A DNA stretch of 64,000 nucleotides, taken from an uncultured Tidjanibacter sp. GTDB taxonomy: Bacteria; Bacteroidota; Bacteroidia; Bacteroidales; Rikenellaceae. The translations under genes and the position numbers were made by a program. Of the stretch, positions 51,716 to 60,471 are shown piece by piece. Position 1 is the stretch's first letter. Each line of letters begins with the position of its first letter. The DNA is taken from the NCBI GenBank assembly GCA_944326085.1, contig CALVCL010000001.1, positions 1 to 64,000 on the forward strand. Reading direction: 5' to 3'. The notes beneath the pieces are model-generated. The model was not told where the DNA came from. It searched no databases and saw only the letters and a list, made by a program, of their open reading frames with translations.

Positions 51716-53623
51716 CTACCTGCCGAAATAAACAAGCAGCACATTTATGTCGGCGGGGGAGACCCCGGGGATACGCGAGGCCTGACCGATTGTCTGCGGT
51801 CTTATACGGCTCAGCTTCTGTCTTGCTTCTATGGTCAGCGACATCATGGAGTTGTAATCGAAATCAAGAGGTATTTTAATTCCCTCCAAACGGCGCATTT
51901 TTTCAGCAATAAAACGTTCTCGTTCGATATATCCGCGATATTTTATCTGTATCTCCGCTTCTTCTATCGCTTCAGCATCAATCCCGTTCTCAACAATCAT
52001 CCGTTGCAGGTCAGGCAATACACCACTCAAGCCGCCTATTGTCACGCCATTGCGCAACAGAACATCATATAACTTCCTGCCCTGTTCCAATGGCTTTGTA
52101 CCGACAGAAATCAAATAATCTGCAATTTCATCTTTCCCGACACTTCTTTGCCTAATGAAGTCTGCCAAAAGTTTCACAAAACGACTTTTCTGTTCGAATG
52201 TATTTTTGCGCTCTTCCGATGCAAGGCCAAGGTCTATGGCTTTTGGCGTCAATCTGAAGTCTGCATTATCCTGCCTCAAAAGTATGCGATATTCCGCACG
52301 GCTGGTAAACATACGGTACGGCTCATCGACACCTTTTGTCACGAGGTCGTCTATCAGCACTCCTATATAAGCCTCATCGCGCGCCAATACGAAAGGCTCT
52401 CTGCCGTTCAACTTGAGAGCCGCATTGATGCCGGCCATCAAACCCTGCGCAGCCGCCTCCTCGTAACCGGTAGTGCCGTTTATCTGTCCGGCAAAATAAA
52501 GATTGGCGACCAACTTCGTTTCGAGCGTATGCTTCAGCTGTGTCGGCGGGAAATAATCATACTCTATGGCATAACCGGAACGGTATATATGCACATTCTC
52601 GAATCCATGTATCATCGACAGGGCCCGCACCTGTATGTCGAGCGGCAGAGAAGAAGAAAATCCGTTCAAATAATACTCATTTGTGCCGCGACCTTCCGGT
52701 TCGAGAAATAACTGGTGTGACTCCTTATCGGCAAATGTACGCAGTTTGTCCTCTATACTCGGGCAGTATCGCGGCCCGATGCCCTTGATTGTACCGTTGA
52801 AAAGAGGGGAGTCTGCAAATCCCTGACGCAACACGTCATGCACCTCGGAGGATGTATGCACCAGATAGCATGGCACCTGCTTCTCCACGGCACGGCTCGA
52901 CGGCAGGAACGAAAACTTCGAGGGTACATCGTCGCCATACTGCGGTTCGAATGCCGAGAAATCCACCGTTCTGGCATCTATCCGTACAGGCGTACCCGTC
53001 TTCATGCGGCCGGCTTCGAAGCCGAGGGCACAAAGACATTCCGTAAGGCCGTATGCCACTCCGTCACCGGCACGCCCTCCGGGAGCGCTTGCCCTGCCCG
53101 TATGCATCAGGCCATTCAGGAATGTACCATTGGTAAGCACAACGGCACCGGCCCTGAACTCAACCCCCATAACGGTCCTTACACCTCGCACAACATATTG
53201 ATAGTCAATATTTTTACCTTGAGGCAAATCAATTTTCTCTGTCAATATATCACATACTGTGTCCTGCCAGATATAGAGGTTCTCGGTATTTTCGAGTTGA
53301 TGACGCCAAAGCTCCGAGAAACGGGCCTTGTCGCACTGCGCGCGCGGACTCCACATGGCACTGCCTTTCGACCTGTTCAGCATTCGGAACTGTATCGTAG
53401 CGCTGTCTGTAATCACCCCCATGCACCCGCCGAGAGCATCTATTTCACGCACTATCTGCCCTTTTGCCACGCCTCCAACGGCAGGGTTGCACGACATGTT
53501 GGCAAACTTGCACATGTCCATCGTGACGAGCAGCGTACTTGCACCGAGCCTTGCTGCGGCAACAGCCGCTTCGCAGCCGGCATGTCCGCCGCCAACCACT
53601 ATTATGTCGTATTCGTATTTCAT
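51716..53623 (-). CDS. mnmG: tRNA uridine-5-carboxymethylaminomethyl modification enzyme MnmG
   Basis: MnmG (GidA), with MnmE, modifies the wobble uridine of several tRNAs using FAD. The 635 residues start KYEYDIIVVGGGHAGCEAA (FAD-binding GGGHAG), with MSCNPAVGGVAKGQIVREIDALGG (core NPAVGGVAKGQ), a Cys-containing NGTFLNGLMHTG, and FTSRAEYRILLRQDNADFRLT. The ATG at 53623 was chosen over an upstream TTG. The gene is often near the origin, which agrees with the parS sites beside it. It is last in a minus-strand series from pheS. Confidence 0.96.
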   Translation of the reverse strand: MKYEYDIIVVGGGHAGCEAAVAAARLGASTLLVTMDMCKFANMSCNPAVGGVAKGQIVREIDALGGCMGVITDSATIQFRMLNRSKGSAMWSPRAQCDKARFSELWRHQLENTENLYIWQDTVCDILTEKIDLPQGKNIDYQYVVRGVRTVMGVEFRAGAVVLTNGTFLNGLMHTGRASAPGGRAGDGVAYGLTECLCALGFEAGRMKTGTPVRIDARTVDFSAFEPQYGDDVPSKFSFLPSSRAVEKQVPCYLVHTSSEVHDVLRQGFADSPLFNGTIKGIGPRYCPSIEDKLRTFADKESHQLFLEPEGRGTNEYYLNGFSSSLPLDIQVRALSMIHGFENVHIYRSGYAIEYDYFPPTQLKHTLETKLVANLYFAGQINGTTGYEEAAAQGLMAGINAALKLNGREPFVLARDEAYIGVLIDDLVTKGVDEPYRMFTSRAEYRILLRQDNADFRLTPKAIDLGLASEERKNTFEQKSRFVKLLADFIRQRSVGKDEIADYLISVGTKPLEQGRKLYDVLLRNGVTIGGLSGVLPDLQRMIVENGIDAEAIEEAEIQIKYRGYIERERFIAEKMRRLEGIKIPLDFDYNSMMSLTIEARQKLSRIRPQTIGQASRIPGVSPADINVLLVYFGR

Positions 53624-53747
53624 CAATCTCTATATGAATAACATCCCCACAGACCCTTATTACAGCCCAACGCATTTCAATCAACCATCCTATGCCACCG
53701 CTCACCAGACTTAAAATACGGGGCTAAAAAAGCCATTTGCAATGACA

Positions 53748-54209
53748 TTAAGCCTTGACATTAAATGGCGGATACTCTCCGTATCCTTCACGCCATGCAG
53801 CGAGGCTGCGCTCCTCGAGAGTACGCATGACCGTCGCCTCTTCGGGAGCCTTGTCGCCATGGCCGCACAGATGCAGCACGCCGTGAATAATAACACGCAT
53901 TATCTCCTCGGCCGGCTGCGTACCGAACGTTTCGGCATTATAACGCACCGTAAACGGATCTATGAATATGTCGCCAGAAACAGTACCTTCATCCAAATCG
54001 CTGTAATCGAATGTAATCACATCGGTATTGTAGTCATGGTTCAGGTATGTTCTGTTGATGTTCAAATGGTAGTCCGATGAACAGAATATATATGCGATGT
54101 CACCCGCACGGTAACCTTCCGTGGCTATGACATCCTTTACCCATGCCGTAATTTTCCTCCTGTCGTGCGGCAGGAAACGGCAATCTTCATTATGGAAACT
54201 GACAGCCAT
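53748..54209 (-). CDS. ybeY: Endoribonuclease YbeY (rRNA maturation)
   Basis: YbeY is a zinc RNase needed for 16S rRNA 3' maturation. The 153 residues contain the signature IIHGVLHLCGHGDK (three-His zinc site), with NTDVITFDYSD and SGDIFI upstream. The length is normal for the family. It lies 70 bp after the EnvC-like gene. Confidence 0.92.
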   Translation of the reverse strand: MAVSFHNEDCRFLPHDRRKITAWVKDVIATEGYRAGDIAYIFCSSDYHLNINRTYLNHDYNTDVITFDYSDLDEGTVSGDIFIDPFTVRYNAETFGTQPAEEIMRVIIHGVLHLCGHGDKAPEEATVMRTLEERSLAAWREGYGEYPPFNVKA

Positions 54210-54279
54210 TGCTTATATGTTGTGGTTATATCCATTCGGGAATGGGCGCACTCCACAGCGAATTTTCCCCACGCTGCGT

Positions 54280-55476
54280 TTAACGCGCCAGCCACTTCTC
54301 AGGATTGAGGAAAGTCGTACCCTTCCACAATTCGAAGTGCAGATACCAGTCGTCGTTGTCGCCCGTAGTCGGCAGGCTGCCTATGACCTGACCGCGTCCG
54401 ACCCTGTCATTGGCTTTCACGTTCACGTTTTCGAGGTTCGAATACACCGTATAGTAGCTGCCGTGGTTCACCATGACACAGTTGTTCAAGCCCTTGATAA
54501 ACACCACGCGACTTACCGTGCCCTCGAATATGCAGCGGACACTCGCACCCTTCTCTCCGGCTATGTTGACACCCTTGTTGTCTATTATCAAGCCTCTCTG
54601 TGTCGGATGGGCGTGTTTGCCGAAATGGTCGGTAATCACACCACCCGAGACAGGATACGGGAACTTGCCCATGTTTTGTGCGAAGTTGCTGCTCAATTTC
54701 ACCGATGCCTGCATTTCGGCCTCCGTACGCTTTACACTGGCATTGCGGCGTGCCTCCTCGGCCACCAGGCGCTGCAATTCCTTCTGTGCATTCTGTTTCT
54801 CCCTCTCCTGCTGCTTGATGCGGCCGGCAATCTTTTTTTCGTCGGCTGCCAGCCTTTGACTGCTGTTCCTGTATGTTTTCTCATCGGCACGGAGAGTCAC
54901 AAGCTCATCGGCACGGCTTTTTTTCGAGCGTTCCAGCTGCGCCTTCTGTTCGTTCAGCTTCTCCACCTCGATTTTAATTACCCCCGACAGCGAGTCAAGT
55001 TCTGCCGCCTTTGCCTCCCTCATTCGGTTGTATCGCTTCATATAGTTGACCCTCAGGGTCATGTCGTGGAAGTCTTCGGCAGCAAAGAGGAAAGTCAGCG
55101 AATTGTTAAGCAGCGCATTCTTGTATGCCGCATATATCATCTCGGCATACTCCTGCTTCAACACCCCGATGCGTTCGTTTATCTCCTTTATTTCGCTGTT
55201 CTTTTGCTTTATGTCGCGTGCACATATGTCTATCTGCTTGCCGAGCGAAGATATGATGTCCAACCTGTTGGCAATTCGCGAGGCAATCAGTTTAAGTTCG
55301 CTTTGGGTTATGGCACGTTCTCCCTTTATCTTACTGAGCAGTGCCTCGTTACGTTTTATTTCTTCCTCCGCACGCGCTATCTGCCTGTTCAGCGATTCGA
55401 TTGTAGGCTGCTGTGCCGTAATGTCCGCAGCCGACATGCACAAAAGCGAAAGTAGAATAAATAAGAACCGTTTCAT
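54280..55476 (-). CDS. EnvC-like murein hydrolase activator (degenerate LytM)
   Basis: This 398-residue exported protein has a signal peptide (SLLCMSAADITAQ) and long coiled coils (about 22-255). A C-terminal LytM domain (about 285-398) lacks the usual first zinc His-x-x-x-Asp (the segment reads RGLIIDNKGVNI), while keeping a distant HFELW. This is the pattern of EnvC/NlpD-type proteins, which activate amidases during cell separation and have no catalytic zinc. The ATG at 55476 makes an ATGA overlap with the TPR lipoprotein gene upstream. Confidence 0.88.
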   Translation of the reverse strand: MKRFLFILLSLLCMSAADITAQQPTIESLNRQIARAEEEIKRNEALLSKIKGERAITQSELKLIASRIANRLDIISSLGKQIDICARDIKQKNSEIKEINERIGVLKQEYAEMIYAAYKNALLNNSLTFLFAAEDFHDMTLRVNYMKRYNRMREAKAAELDSLSGVIKIEVEKLNEQKAQLERSKKSRADELVTLRADEKTYRNSSQRLAADEKKIAGRIKQQEREKQNAQKELQRLVAEEARRNASVKRTEAEMQASVKLSSNFAQNMGKFPYPVSGGVITDHFGKHAHPTQRGLIIDNKGVNIAGEKGASVRCIFEGTVSRVVFIKGLNNCVMVNHGSYYTVYSNLENVNVKANDRVGRGQVIGSLPTTGDNDDWYLHFELWKGTTFLNPEKWLAR

Positions 55477-57194
55477 TTCTTGTTGTTTAACATTTCCAGC
55501 CTCTGTTCCACCACTTCGGCATCGTAACCTCTTGACATTGCGCGTTTCCAATACACCTCTGCCATGAACTCATCCCCCAATGCATATAGTATCTCCCCGT
55601 AATGGAACAGCAGTACCTCGCTGTTCGATGCATCGAACGATACGGCACGCTGCATAATCTCTCTGGCTTCCTCGTAACGGCCGAGTTTGTAGAGTATCCA
55701 TCCTTCCGTATCGAGGAATGTGGAGTTGTTAGGCTCTATGGCATTGGCCTTATGGCTCATTTCAAGGGCACACTCCAGTGCTTCATCCTCTTCGCAAAGG
55801 TAATAGGCGTAATTGTTCAACACCCCTGCATTATTCGGATTAAGCCTTATAGCCCTGTCGTACTGACGGAATGCCTGTTTATGACGACCCATTTCGTGAT
55901 ATACGTCGCCGCTCATGCCGGCCACCATGCTCCTCACCGAATCCGAAGCGGCTGCCTTGTACGCCTCTTTCAACGAAGCCAAGGCTCCCTCATAATCCTC
56001 CAGCGACACCTCCGCATACCCCTTGAGCATCAGTATGTCCACATTGCCTGGAAAATATCCGAGCGCCATTTCCGAATAGAATGCCACAGAATCCGGATGG
56101 CCGAGATACGATTCTATACCTATCACATTGTCATAAACCTCGCGCCTGTCGGGATGCAATGACATATAAGACTTGTAAATCTGCAAAGCCTGCCCCATTT
56201 CCCCTCCGCGTGCAATGTGCGTTGCATAGGCATCGACCACCTGATAGTTGTCCGGATAACGCGCCACCAACGATGCCACCAGAGAACTTATCGAGAAATA
56301 GTGCCTCCCGTAGAACGTTACATCCGATGTCAGCTTGCCGAGCAAATCGAGTTTGTTCGACAGCGGCCATCCGTCGCTGTCGAATATTCGTTTCAGTGTA
56401 GTGAAATAATCTGCTGCGTTGTTCTTCCGGTAATAGAAATCGGCCAGAGATGAAAGCGTTCCCAAATCCGCAGAATCGAGACGCAGGGCCTCCTTATAAT
56501 TTGCCAATGCCAGCGAATCACTGCCCATAGCGGCATATATGTCGCCCAGCACACGGTAGTTGTCATCATCGTACGGATAGTCGTTTACCATCCCCTTTGC
56601 CTCCTCCAGTGCCTTGTCGTACAACTTCAGACGTATAAGCAGTTCCCTCTTGTATGCCGTAAGTTCCTCCATGCGGCCAAGTCTCATCTCTGCCGTATCG
56701 AGTATCGATATTGCTGTGAACGGCTGCTCCTTGTAATCATACAGGGCAGCAAGAAGCGTATAGTTCAAGGGATTGTTCGAATCGTCACGCATCAGGTCGG
56801 TATATATGCCCATCGCCTCATCGTAACGTCCGGCCATGACCAGCACACGCCCCAACTGATTGCGGTATGTCATGTTGGCCGAGTCGAGCCTGTTTGCCCT
56901 CTCGCTGTACCACACCGCCCTTTCGGGCTTACGCTGCCGCATCAATATCTCGGCCATATGGTAATATGCCGGAGCATATGCCGTATCGGCCTCTATCGCC
57001 ATTCGGAATTCTTCGAAGCCACGCACCGTGTCATTGTCTATGGCGCAAGCCTTGATGCCTTCCGCATGATGATAGTACGGTGCATTGGCACCTCCGAAAT
57101 CGCTTTCCGCAACTGCCCGGCCGCGCGGAAGCACGCTGCATGATACTATGCCTGCAGCCGCTACAACACCGGCTATTACCCTAATCCATCCCAT
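55473..57194 (-). CDS. Tetratricopeptide-repeat lipoprotein
   Basis: This 573-residue protein has a lipoprotein signal (AGIVSC). About a dozen 34-residue TPR-type helical pairs follow through the rest, for example YYHMAEILMRQRKPERAVWYSERANRLDS (part) and ALASLKEAYKA, with a late QYDRAIRLNPNNAGVLNNYAYYLC. TPR lipoproteins of this kind act as assembly scaffolds in the periplasm. The exact partner is unknown; coupling to the EnvC-like gene suggests a cell-envelope role. The ATG at 57194 was preferred over a TTG at 57203. Confidence 0.85.
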   Translation of the reverse strand: MGWIRVIAGVVAAAGIVSCSVLPRGRAVAESDFGGANAPYYHHAEGIKACAIDNDTVRGFEEFRMAIEADTAYAPAYYHMAEILMRQRKPERAVWYSERANRLDSANMTYRNQLGRVLVMAGRYDEAMGIYTDLMRDDSNNPLNYTLLAALYDYKEQPFTAISILDTAEMRLGRMEELTAYKRELLIRLKLYDKALEEAKGMVNDYPYDDDNYRVLGDIYAAMGSDSLALANYKEALRLDSADLGTLSSLADFYYRKNNAADYFTTLKRIFDSDGWPLSNKLDLLGKLTSDVTFYGRHYFSISSLVASLVARYPDNYQVVDAYATHIARGGEMGQALQIYKSYMSLHPDRREVYDNVIGIESYLGHPDSVAFYSEMALGYFPGNVDILMLKGYAEVSLEDYEGALASLKEAYKAAASDSVRSMVAGMSGDVYHEMGRHKQAFRQYDRAIRLNPNNAGVLNNYAYYLCEEDEALECALEMSHKANAIEPNNSTFLDTEGWILYKLGRYEEAREIMQRAVSFDASNSEVLLFHYGEILYALGDEFMAEVYWKRAMSRGYDAEVVEQRLEMLNNKK

Positions 57195-57228
57195 CGCACG
57201 CAAAATAACGGACCAGCTGCGGCGGCCG

Positions 57229-58257
57229 TTATATGACCGTATCGAACTGGTGCAGGAACCTTATGTCGTTTTCGAAATACATGCGGAGGTCCTTCACTCC
57301 GTACTTAAGCATCGAACAGCGCTCCACCCCCATGCCGAACGCAAAACCGCTGTATTTATTGCTGTCTATCCCGCAAGCTTCGAGGACATTCGGGTCGACC
57401 ATTCCGCAACCCATTATTTCGAGCCATCCGGTATGCTTGCAGACATTGCATCCCTTGCCGCCGCAGAGGTTGCAGGAGATGTCCATTTCCGCCGACGGTT
57501 CCGTGAACGGGAAATATGAGGGACGCAGACGTATTTTGGTATCGGGTCCAAAGAATTCGCGCACGAAGTAGAGCAGCGACTGTTTCATATCGGCGAAAGA
57601 GACATGTTCGTCGATATACAACCCCTCTATCTGATGGAATATGCAGTGTGCACGGTACGATATCGCCTCATTGCGGAACACCCTTCCGGGGCATACCACA
57701 CGTATCGGCGGTTTCTGCGTCTGCATTGTCCTCACCTGTATGGAGCTTGTGTGCGTACGGAGCAGGATGTCGGGGTTCTTCTCGATGAAAAATGTATCCT
57801 GCATATCCCTTGCAGGGTGTTCGGGTGGAAAGTTGAGCGCCGAGAACACATGCCAGTCATCCTCCACTTCAGGTCCTTCGGCAATCGTATATCCGAGCCT
57901 TTCGAATATGCCGCATATTTCGCGGCGCACCAACGATATGGGGTGACGGCTTCCGATAGGCTGCGCCGTACCTGGACGTGTGAGGTCATTACCGCTTCTT
58001 TCGGCTGTGATGTCTCCGGCAGTTTCTACCGCATTTTTGAGTTCATTGAAACGTTCCTGCGCACGGTTTTTGAGTTTGTTGATGCTCTGACCCAGCTCGC
58101 GTTTCATTTCAGGAGCAACACTCTTGAACTCTTCCATAATTCCGTTGAGCTCGCCCTTGCGGCCCAGTATGCGTATCCTGAATTCCTCGAGTTCGGCCGC
58201 AGTCCTCGGGCTGAATTCCTCGACCCTTTTCAGAAGCTCATCTATCTTCTCTCTCAT
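57229..58257 (-). CDS. pheS: Phenylalanyl-tRNA synthetase alpha subunit
   Basis: PheS carries the catalytic site of the alpha2beta2 enzyme. The 342 residues contain an N-terminal coiled coil, then GSRHPISLVRREICGIFERLG (motif 1; part HPISLV), TSSIQVRTM, AHCIFHQIEGLYIDEHVSFADMK (motif 2 region) and the C-terminal motif 3 GFAFGMGVERCSMLKYGVKDLR (core GMGVERCSML). pheT is not in the window, which is common in this phylum. A -7 element lies 45 nt upstream. Confidence 0.96.
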   Translation of the reverse strand: MREKIDELLKRVEEFSPRTAAELEEFRIRILGRKGELNGIMEEFKSVAPEMKRELGQSINKLKNRAQERFNELKNAVETAGDITAERSGNDLTRPGTAQPIGSRHPISLVRREICGIFERLGYTIAEGPEVEDDWHVFSALNFPPEHPARDMQDTFFIEKNPDILLRTHTSSIQVRTMQTQKPPIRVVCPGRVFRNEAISYRAHCIFHQIEGLYIDEHVSFADMKQSLLYFVREFFGPDTKIRLRPSYFPFTEPSAEMDISCNLCGGKGCNVCKHTGWLEIMGCGMVDPNVLEACGIDSNKYSGFAFGMGVERCSMLKYGVKDLRMYFENDIRFLHQFDTVI

Positions 58258-58301
58258 ATCCGTAAATTAAATCCCGTCCATAATTGGGTTATAATAACTT
58301 A

Positions 58302-58309
58302 CAAAGTTA
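58302..58309 (-). promoter_or_regulatory. -7 element for pheS
   Basis: Minus-strand TAACTTTG is an exact consensus match; a TTG lies 18 or 21 bp upstream (58330-58328 or 58333-58331). Confidence 0.65.
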
Positions 58310-58473
58310 ATGATTTTTCCTGTTACGCAACAACGGCAGCCCGGCCGAAAACCTTTGCATGCGTCAAAAGTTTTCATATCCGACAGAAAATACATATCTT
58401 TAATGTCGCATCGGTATCCGTGTGCGTTGCACGGATGCCACTATAACGCAAGCCAAACCGAAAAACCGCATAT

Positions 58474-59784
58474 ATGCCAAAATTCATAGTACAGGGCGGC
58501 AACCGCCTGAAAGGCGAAATAGTACCGCAGGGCGCCAAGAACGAAGCCCTGCAGATAATCTGCGCTTCGCTCCTTACTCCCGAAAAGGTCACAATACACA
58601 ATGTACCCGAAATTGTCGACGTGATACACCTGCTGGAACTTCTTCAGGCCATGGGTGTTGAGGTGGAACGCATCGGAGAGGAGAGCTACACGCTGTGTGC
58701 ACGCGACATAGACCTCGAGTACATACGTTCCGACGATTACCGCATGCGCGGTTCGCGTCTGCGCGGTTCCGTAATGGTCATAGGTCCGCTGCTCGCACGG
58801 TTCGGCATAGCCTATCTTCCCAAGCCTGGAGGCGACAAGATAGGGCGCCGCAGGCTCGACACACACCTGCTCGGCTTCCAGAAACTGGGAGCCAGGTTCG
58901 ACTACGACCTCGACAACAAGTTTTTCGCCATACGTGCCGACGACATGCGCGGGACCTACATGCTTCTTGACGAAGCGTCCGTAACCGGTACGGCCAACAT
59001 CATCATGGCCGCTGTCATGGCCAAGGGCGAAACCACCATATACAACGCCGCCTGCGAACCTTACGTACAGCAGTTGTGCAGGATGCTTGTACGCATGGGA
59101 GCACGCATCGACGGCATCGGTTCCAACCTTCTGAAAATCGAGGGCGTCGAGGAACTCCACGGAACCACCCACACCATGCTGCCCGATATGATAGAGATAG
59201 GCAGTTTCATAGGCATGGCAGCCATGACACGTTCTGAACTGACAATCAAGAATGTATCATTCGAAAATCTGGGCATTATCCCTGCTCAGTTCGCACGCAT
59301 GGGCATCTATTTCGAACAGCGCGGCGACGACATCTACATTCCGCAGCAGGAACACTACGAAATAGAGACATTCCTGGACGGTTCCATAATGACCATAGCC
59401 GATGCCCCGTGGCCGGGCCTTACTCCCGACCTTCTATCGGTATTCCTCGTCGTTGCGACACAAGCCAAGGGTTCGGTACTTATCCACCAGAAGATGTTCG
59501 AAAGCCGCCTGTTCTTTGTCGACAAGCTCATCGACATGGGAGCGCAGATAATACTTTGCGACCCGCACCGCGCCACAGTCATAGGTCACAACCACGAACG
59601 CAGTCTTCGCGGCACTGTCATGACCTCGCCAGACATACGTGCCGGCGTTGCCTTGCTGATTGCGGCATTGAGTGCTGAAGGGCGAAGCGTAATCCACAAC
59701 GTCGAACAGATAGACCGCGGCTATCAAAACATAGATGCCCGCCTCAACGCCATAGGGGCCAACATAGTAAGAACAGACGAATAA
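58474..59784 (+). CDS. murA: UDP-N-acetylglucosamine 1-carboxyvinyltransferase (MurA), Asp at the active-site Cys position
   Basis: MurA transfers enolpyruvate from PEP to UDP-GlcNAc, the first committed step of peptidoglycan synthesis. The 436 residues have the family-wide GAKNEALQIIC start (NEAL), RGSVMVIGPLLARFG and the active loop PGGDKIGRR. The Cys of E. coli C115 is replaced by Asp121. Such Cys-to-Asp enzymes are active but bind fosfomycin poorly. The rest of the inverted alpha/beta barrel is intact, including the ALSAEGRSVIHNVEQIDRGY end. Confidence 0.95.
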   Translation: MPKFIVQGGNRLKGEIVPQGAKNEALQIICASLLTPEKVTIHNVPEIVDVIHLLELLQAMGVEVERIGEESYTLCARDIDLEYIRSDDYRMRGSRLRGSVMVIGPLLARFGIAYLPKPGGDKIGRRRLDTHLLGFQKLGARFDYDLDNKFFAIRADDMRGTYMLLDEASVTGTANIIMAAVMAKGETTIYNAACEPYVQQLCRMLVRMGARIDGIGSNLLKIEGVEELHGTTHTMLPDMIEIGSFIGMAAMTRSELTIKNVSFENLGIIPAQFARMGIYFEQRGDDIYIPQQEHYEIETFLDGSIMTIADAPWPGLTPDLLSVFLVVATQAKGSVLIHQKMFESRLFFVDKLIDMGAQIILCDPHRATVIGHNHERSLRGTVMTSPDIRAGVALLIAALSAEGRSVIHNVEQIDRGYQNIDARLNAIGANIVRTDE

Positions 59785-59827
59785 TAAACCCGTCCGCAGG
59801 GACGGTCCTATATAAAACAGATATATT

Positions 59828-60361
59828 ATGGAATTTTTCGAAATCATAGAACGCCGCCACAGCGTTCGCAGCTTCACTGATGAAACCGTAAGTCAGGAAG
59901 ATATAACACGCATGCTGAAGACAGCCCTTGCTGCGCCGTCCTCACGCAACAGCCGCAGCAGCAGTTTCATGGTCATCGAAGACAAGACGCTCATCACCAG
60001 TATAGCAGGCATGCGTGACTATGGTTCTGCTTTCGTAGAACATGCTCCTTTAGTCGTACTAGTCATGGGAGACGAACAGCGCAGCGACTTGTGGATGGTA
60101 AATGCATCCATATCGGCCACCTTCCTTCAGCTTGCAGCCGAAGCTCTGTCACTTGGCAACTGCTGGGTACATGTGGAAGGACGCCCTCACAAAAAAGATG
60201 AACCCGATGGTCTTTCCGCCGAGGAATATCTCCGTTCATTCCTTCCCATACCCGAAGGACGCCGCATACTTTGCGCCATAGCCATAGGCCATTCCGCCGA
60301 ACATGAAGCGAAACCGCGTACCGAAACCGCATGCGACGACAGGGTGATAGTGGTAAAGTAA
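59828..60361 (+). CDS. Nitroreductase-family flavin protein
   Basis: This 177-residue FMN-dependent reductase has the family start IIERRHSVRSFTDETVSQEDI with RRHSVR (FMN contacts), AAPSSRNSRSSSF, and SLGNCWVHVEGRPH. The middle has a DLWMVNASISATFLQLAAEALSLG helix that binds FMN. The substrate is unknown. It is 44 bp after murA and ends in a bidirectional terminator. Confidence 0.9.
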   Translation: MEFFEIIERRHSVRSFTDETVSQEDITRMLKTALAAPSSRNSRSSSFMVIEDKTLITSIAGMRDYGSAFVEHAPLVVLVMGDEQRSDLWMVNASISATFLQLAAEALSLGNCWVHVEGRPHKKDEPDGLSAEEYLRSFLPIPEGRRILCAIAIGHSAEHEAKPRTETACDDRVIVVK

Positions 60362-60376
60362 CCTTTGCCCAAGACA

Positions 60377-60412
60377 AAAAGGGAACGGCATCACAGATGT
60401 ACGTTCCCTTTT
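60377..60412. terminator. Bidirectional terminator between the nitroreductase gene and sppA
   Basis: AAAAGGGAACG (60377-60387) pairs with CGTTCCCTTTT (60402-60412), with A- and T-runs on both sides. Confidence 0.8.
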
Positions 60413-60471
60413 TTATTGCCCGACGATACTCCGGCACATTGTTGCCTGAGTATCCATGTCCAACCGATATA

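Noticed and set aside
54280..54400. EnvC-like protein as an active M23 endopeptidase
   Set aside because: The first zinc-binding motif is missing (RGLIIDN in place of H-x-x-x-D), so an activator role is more likely.
54121..55455. 444-codon plus-strand open frame opposite the EnvC-like gene
   Set aside because: Antisense shadow; the minus-strand protein has signal peptide, coiled coils and LytM domain.
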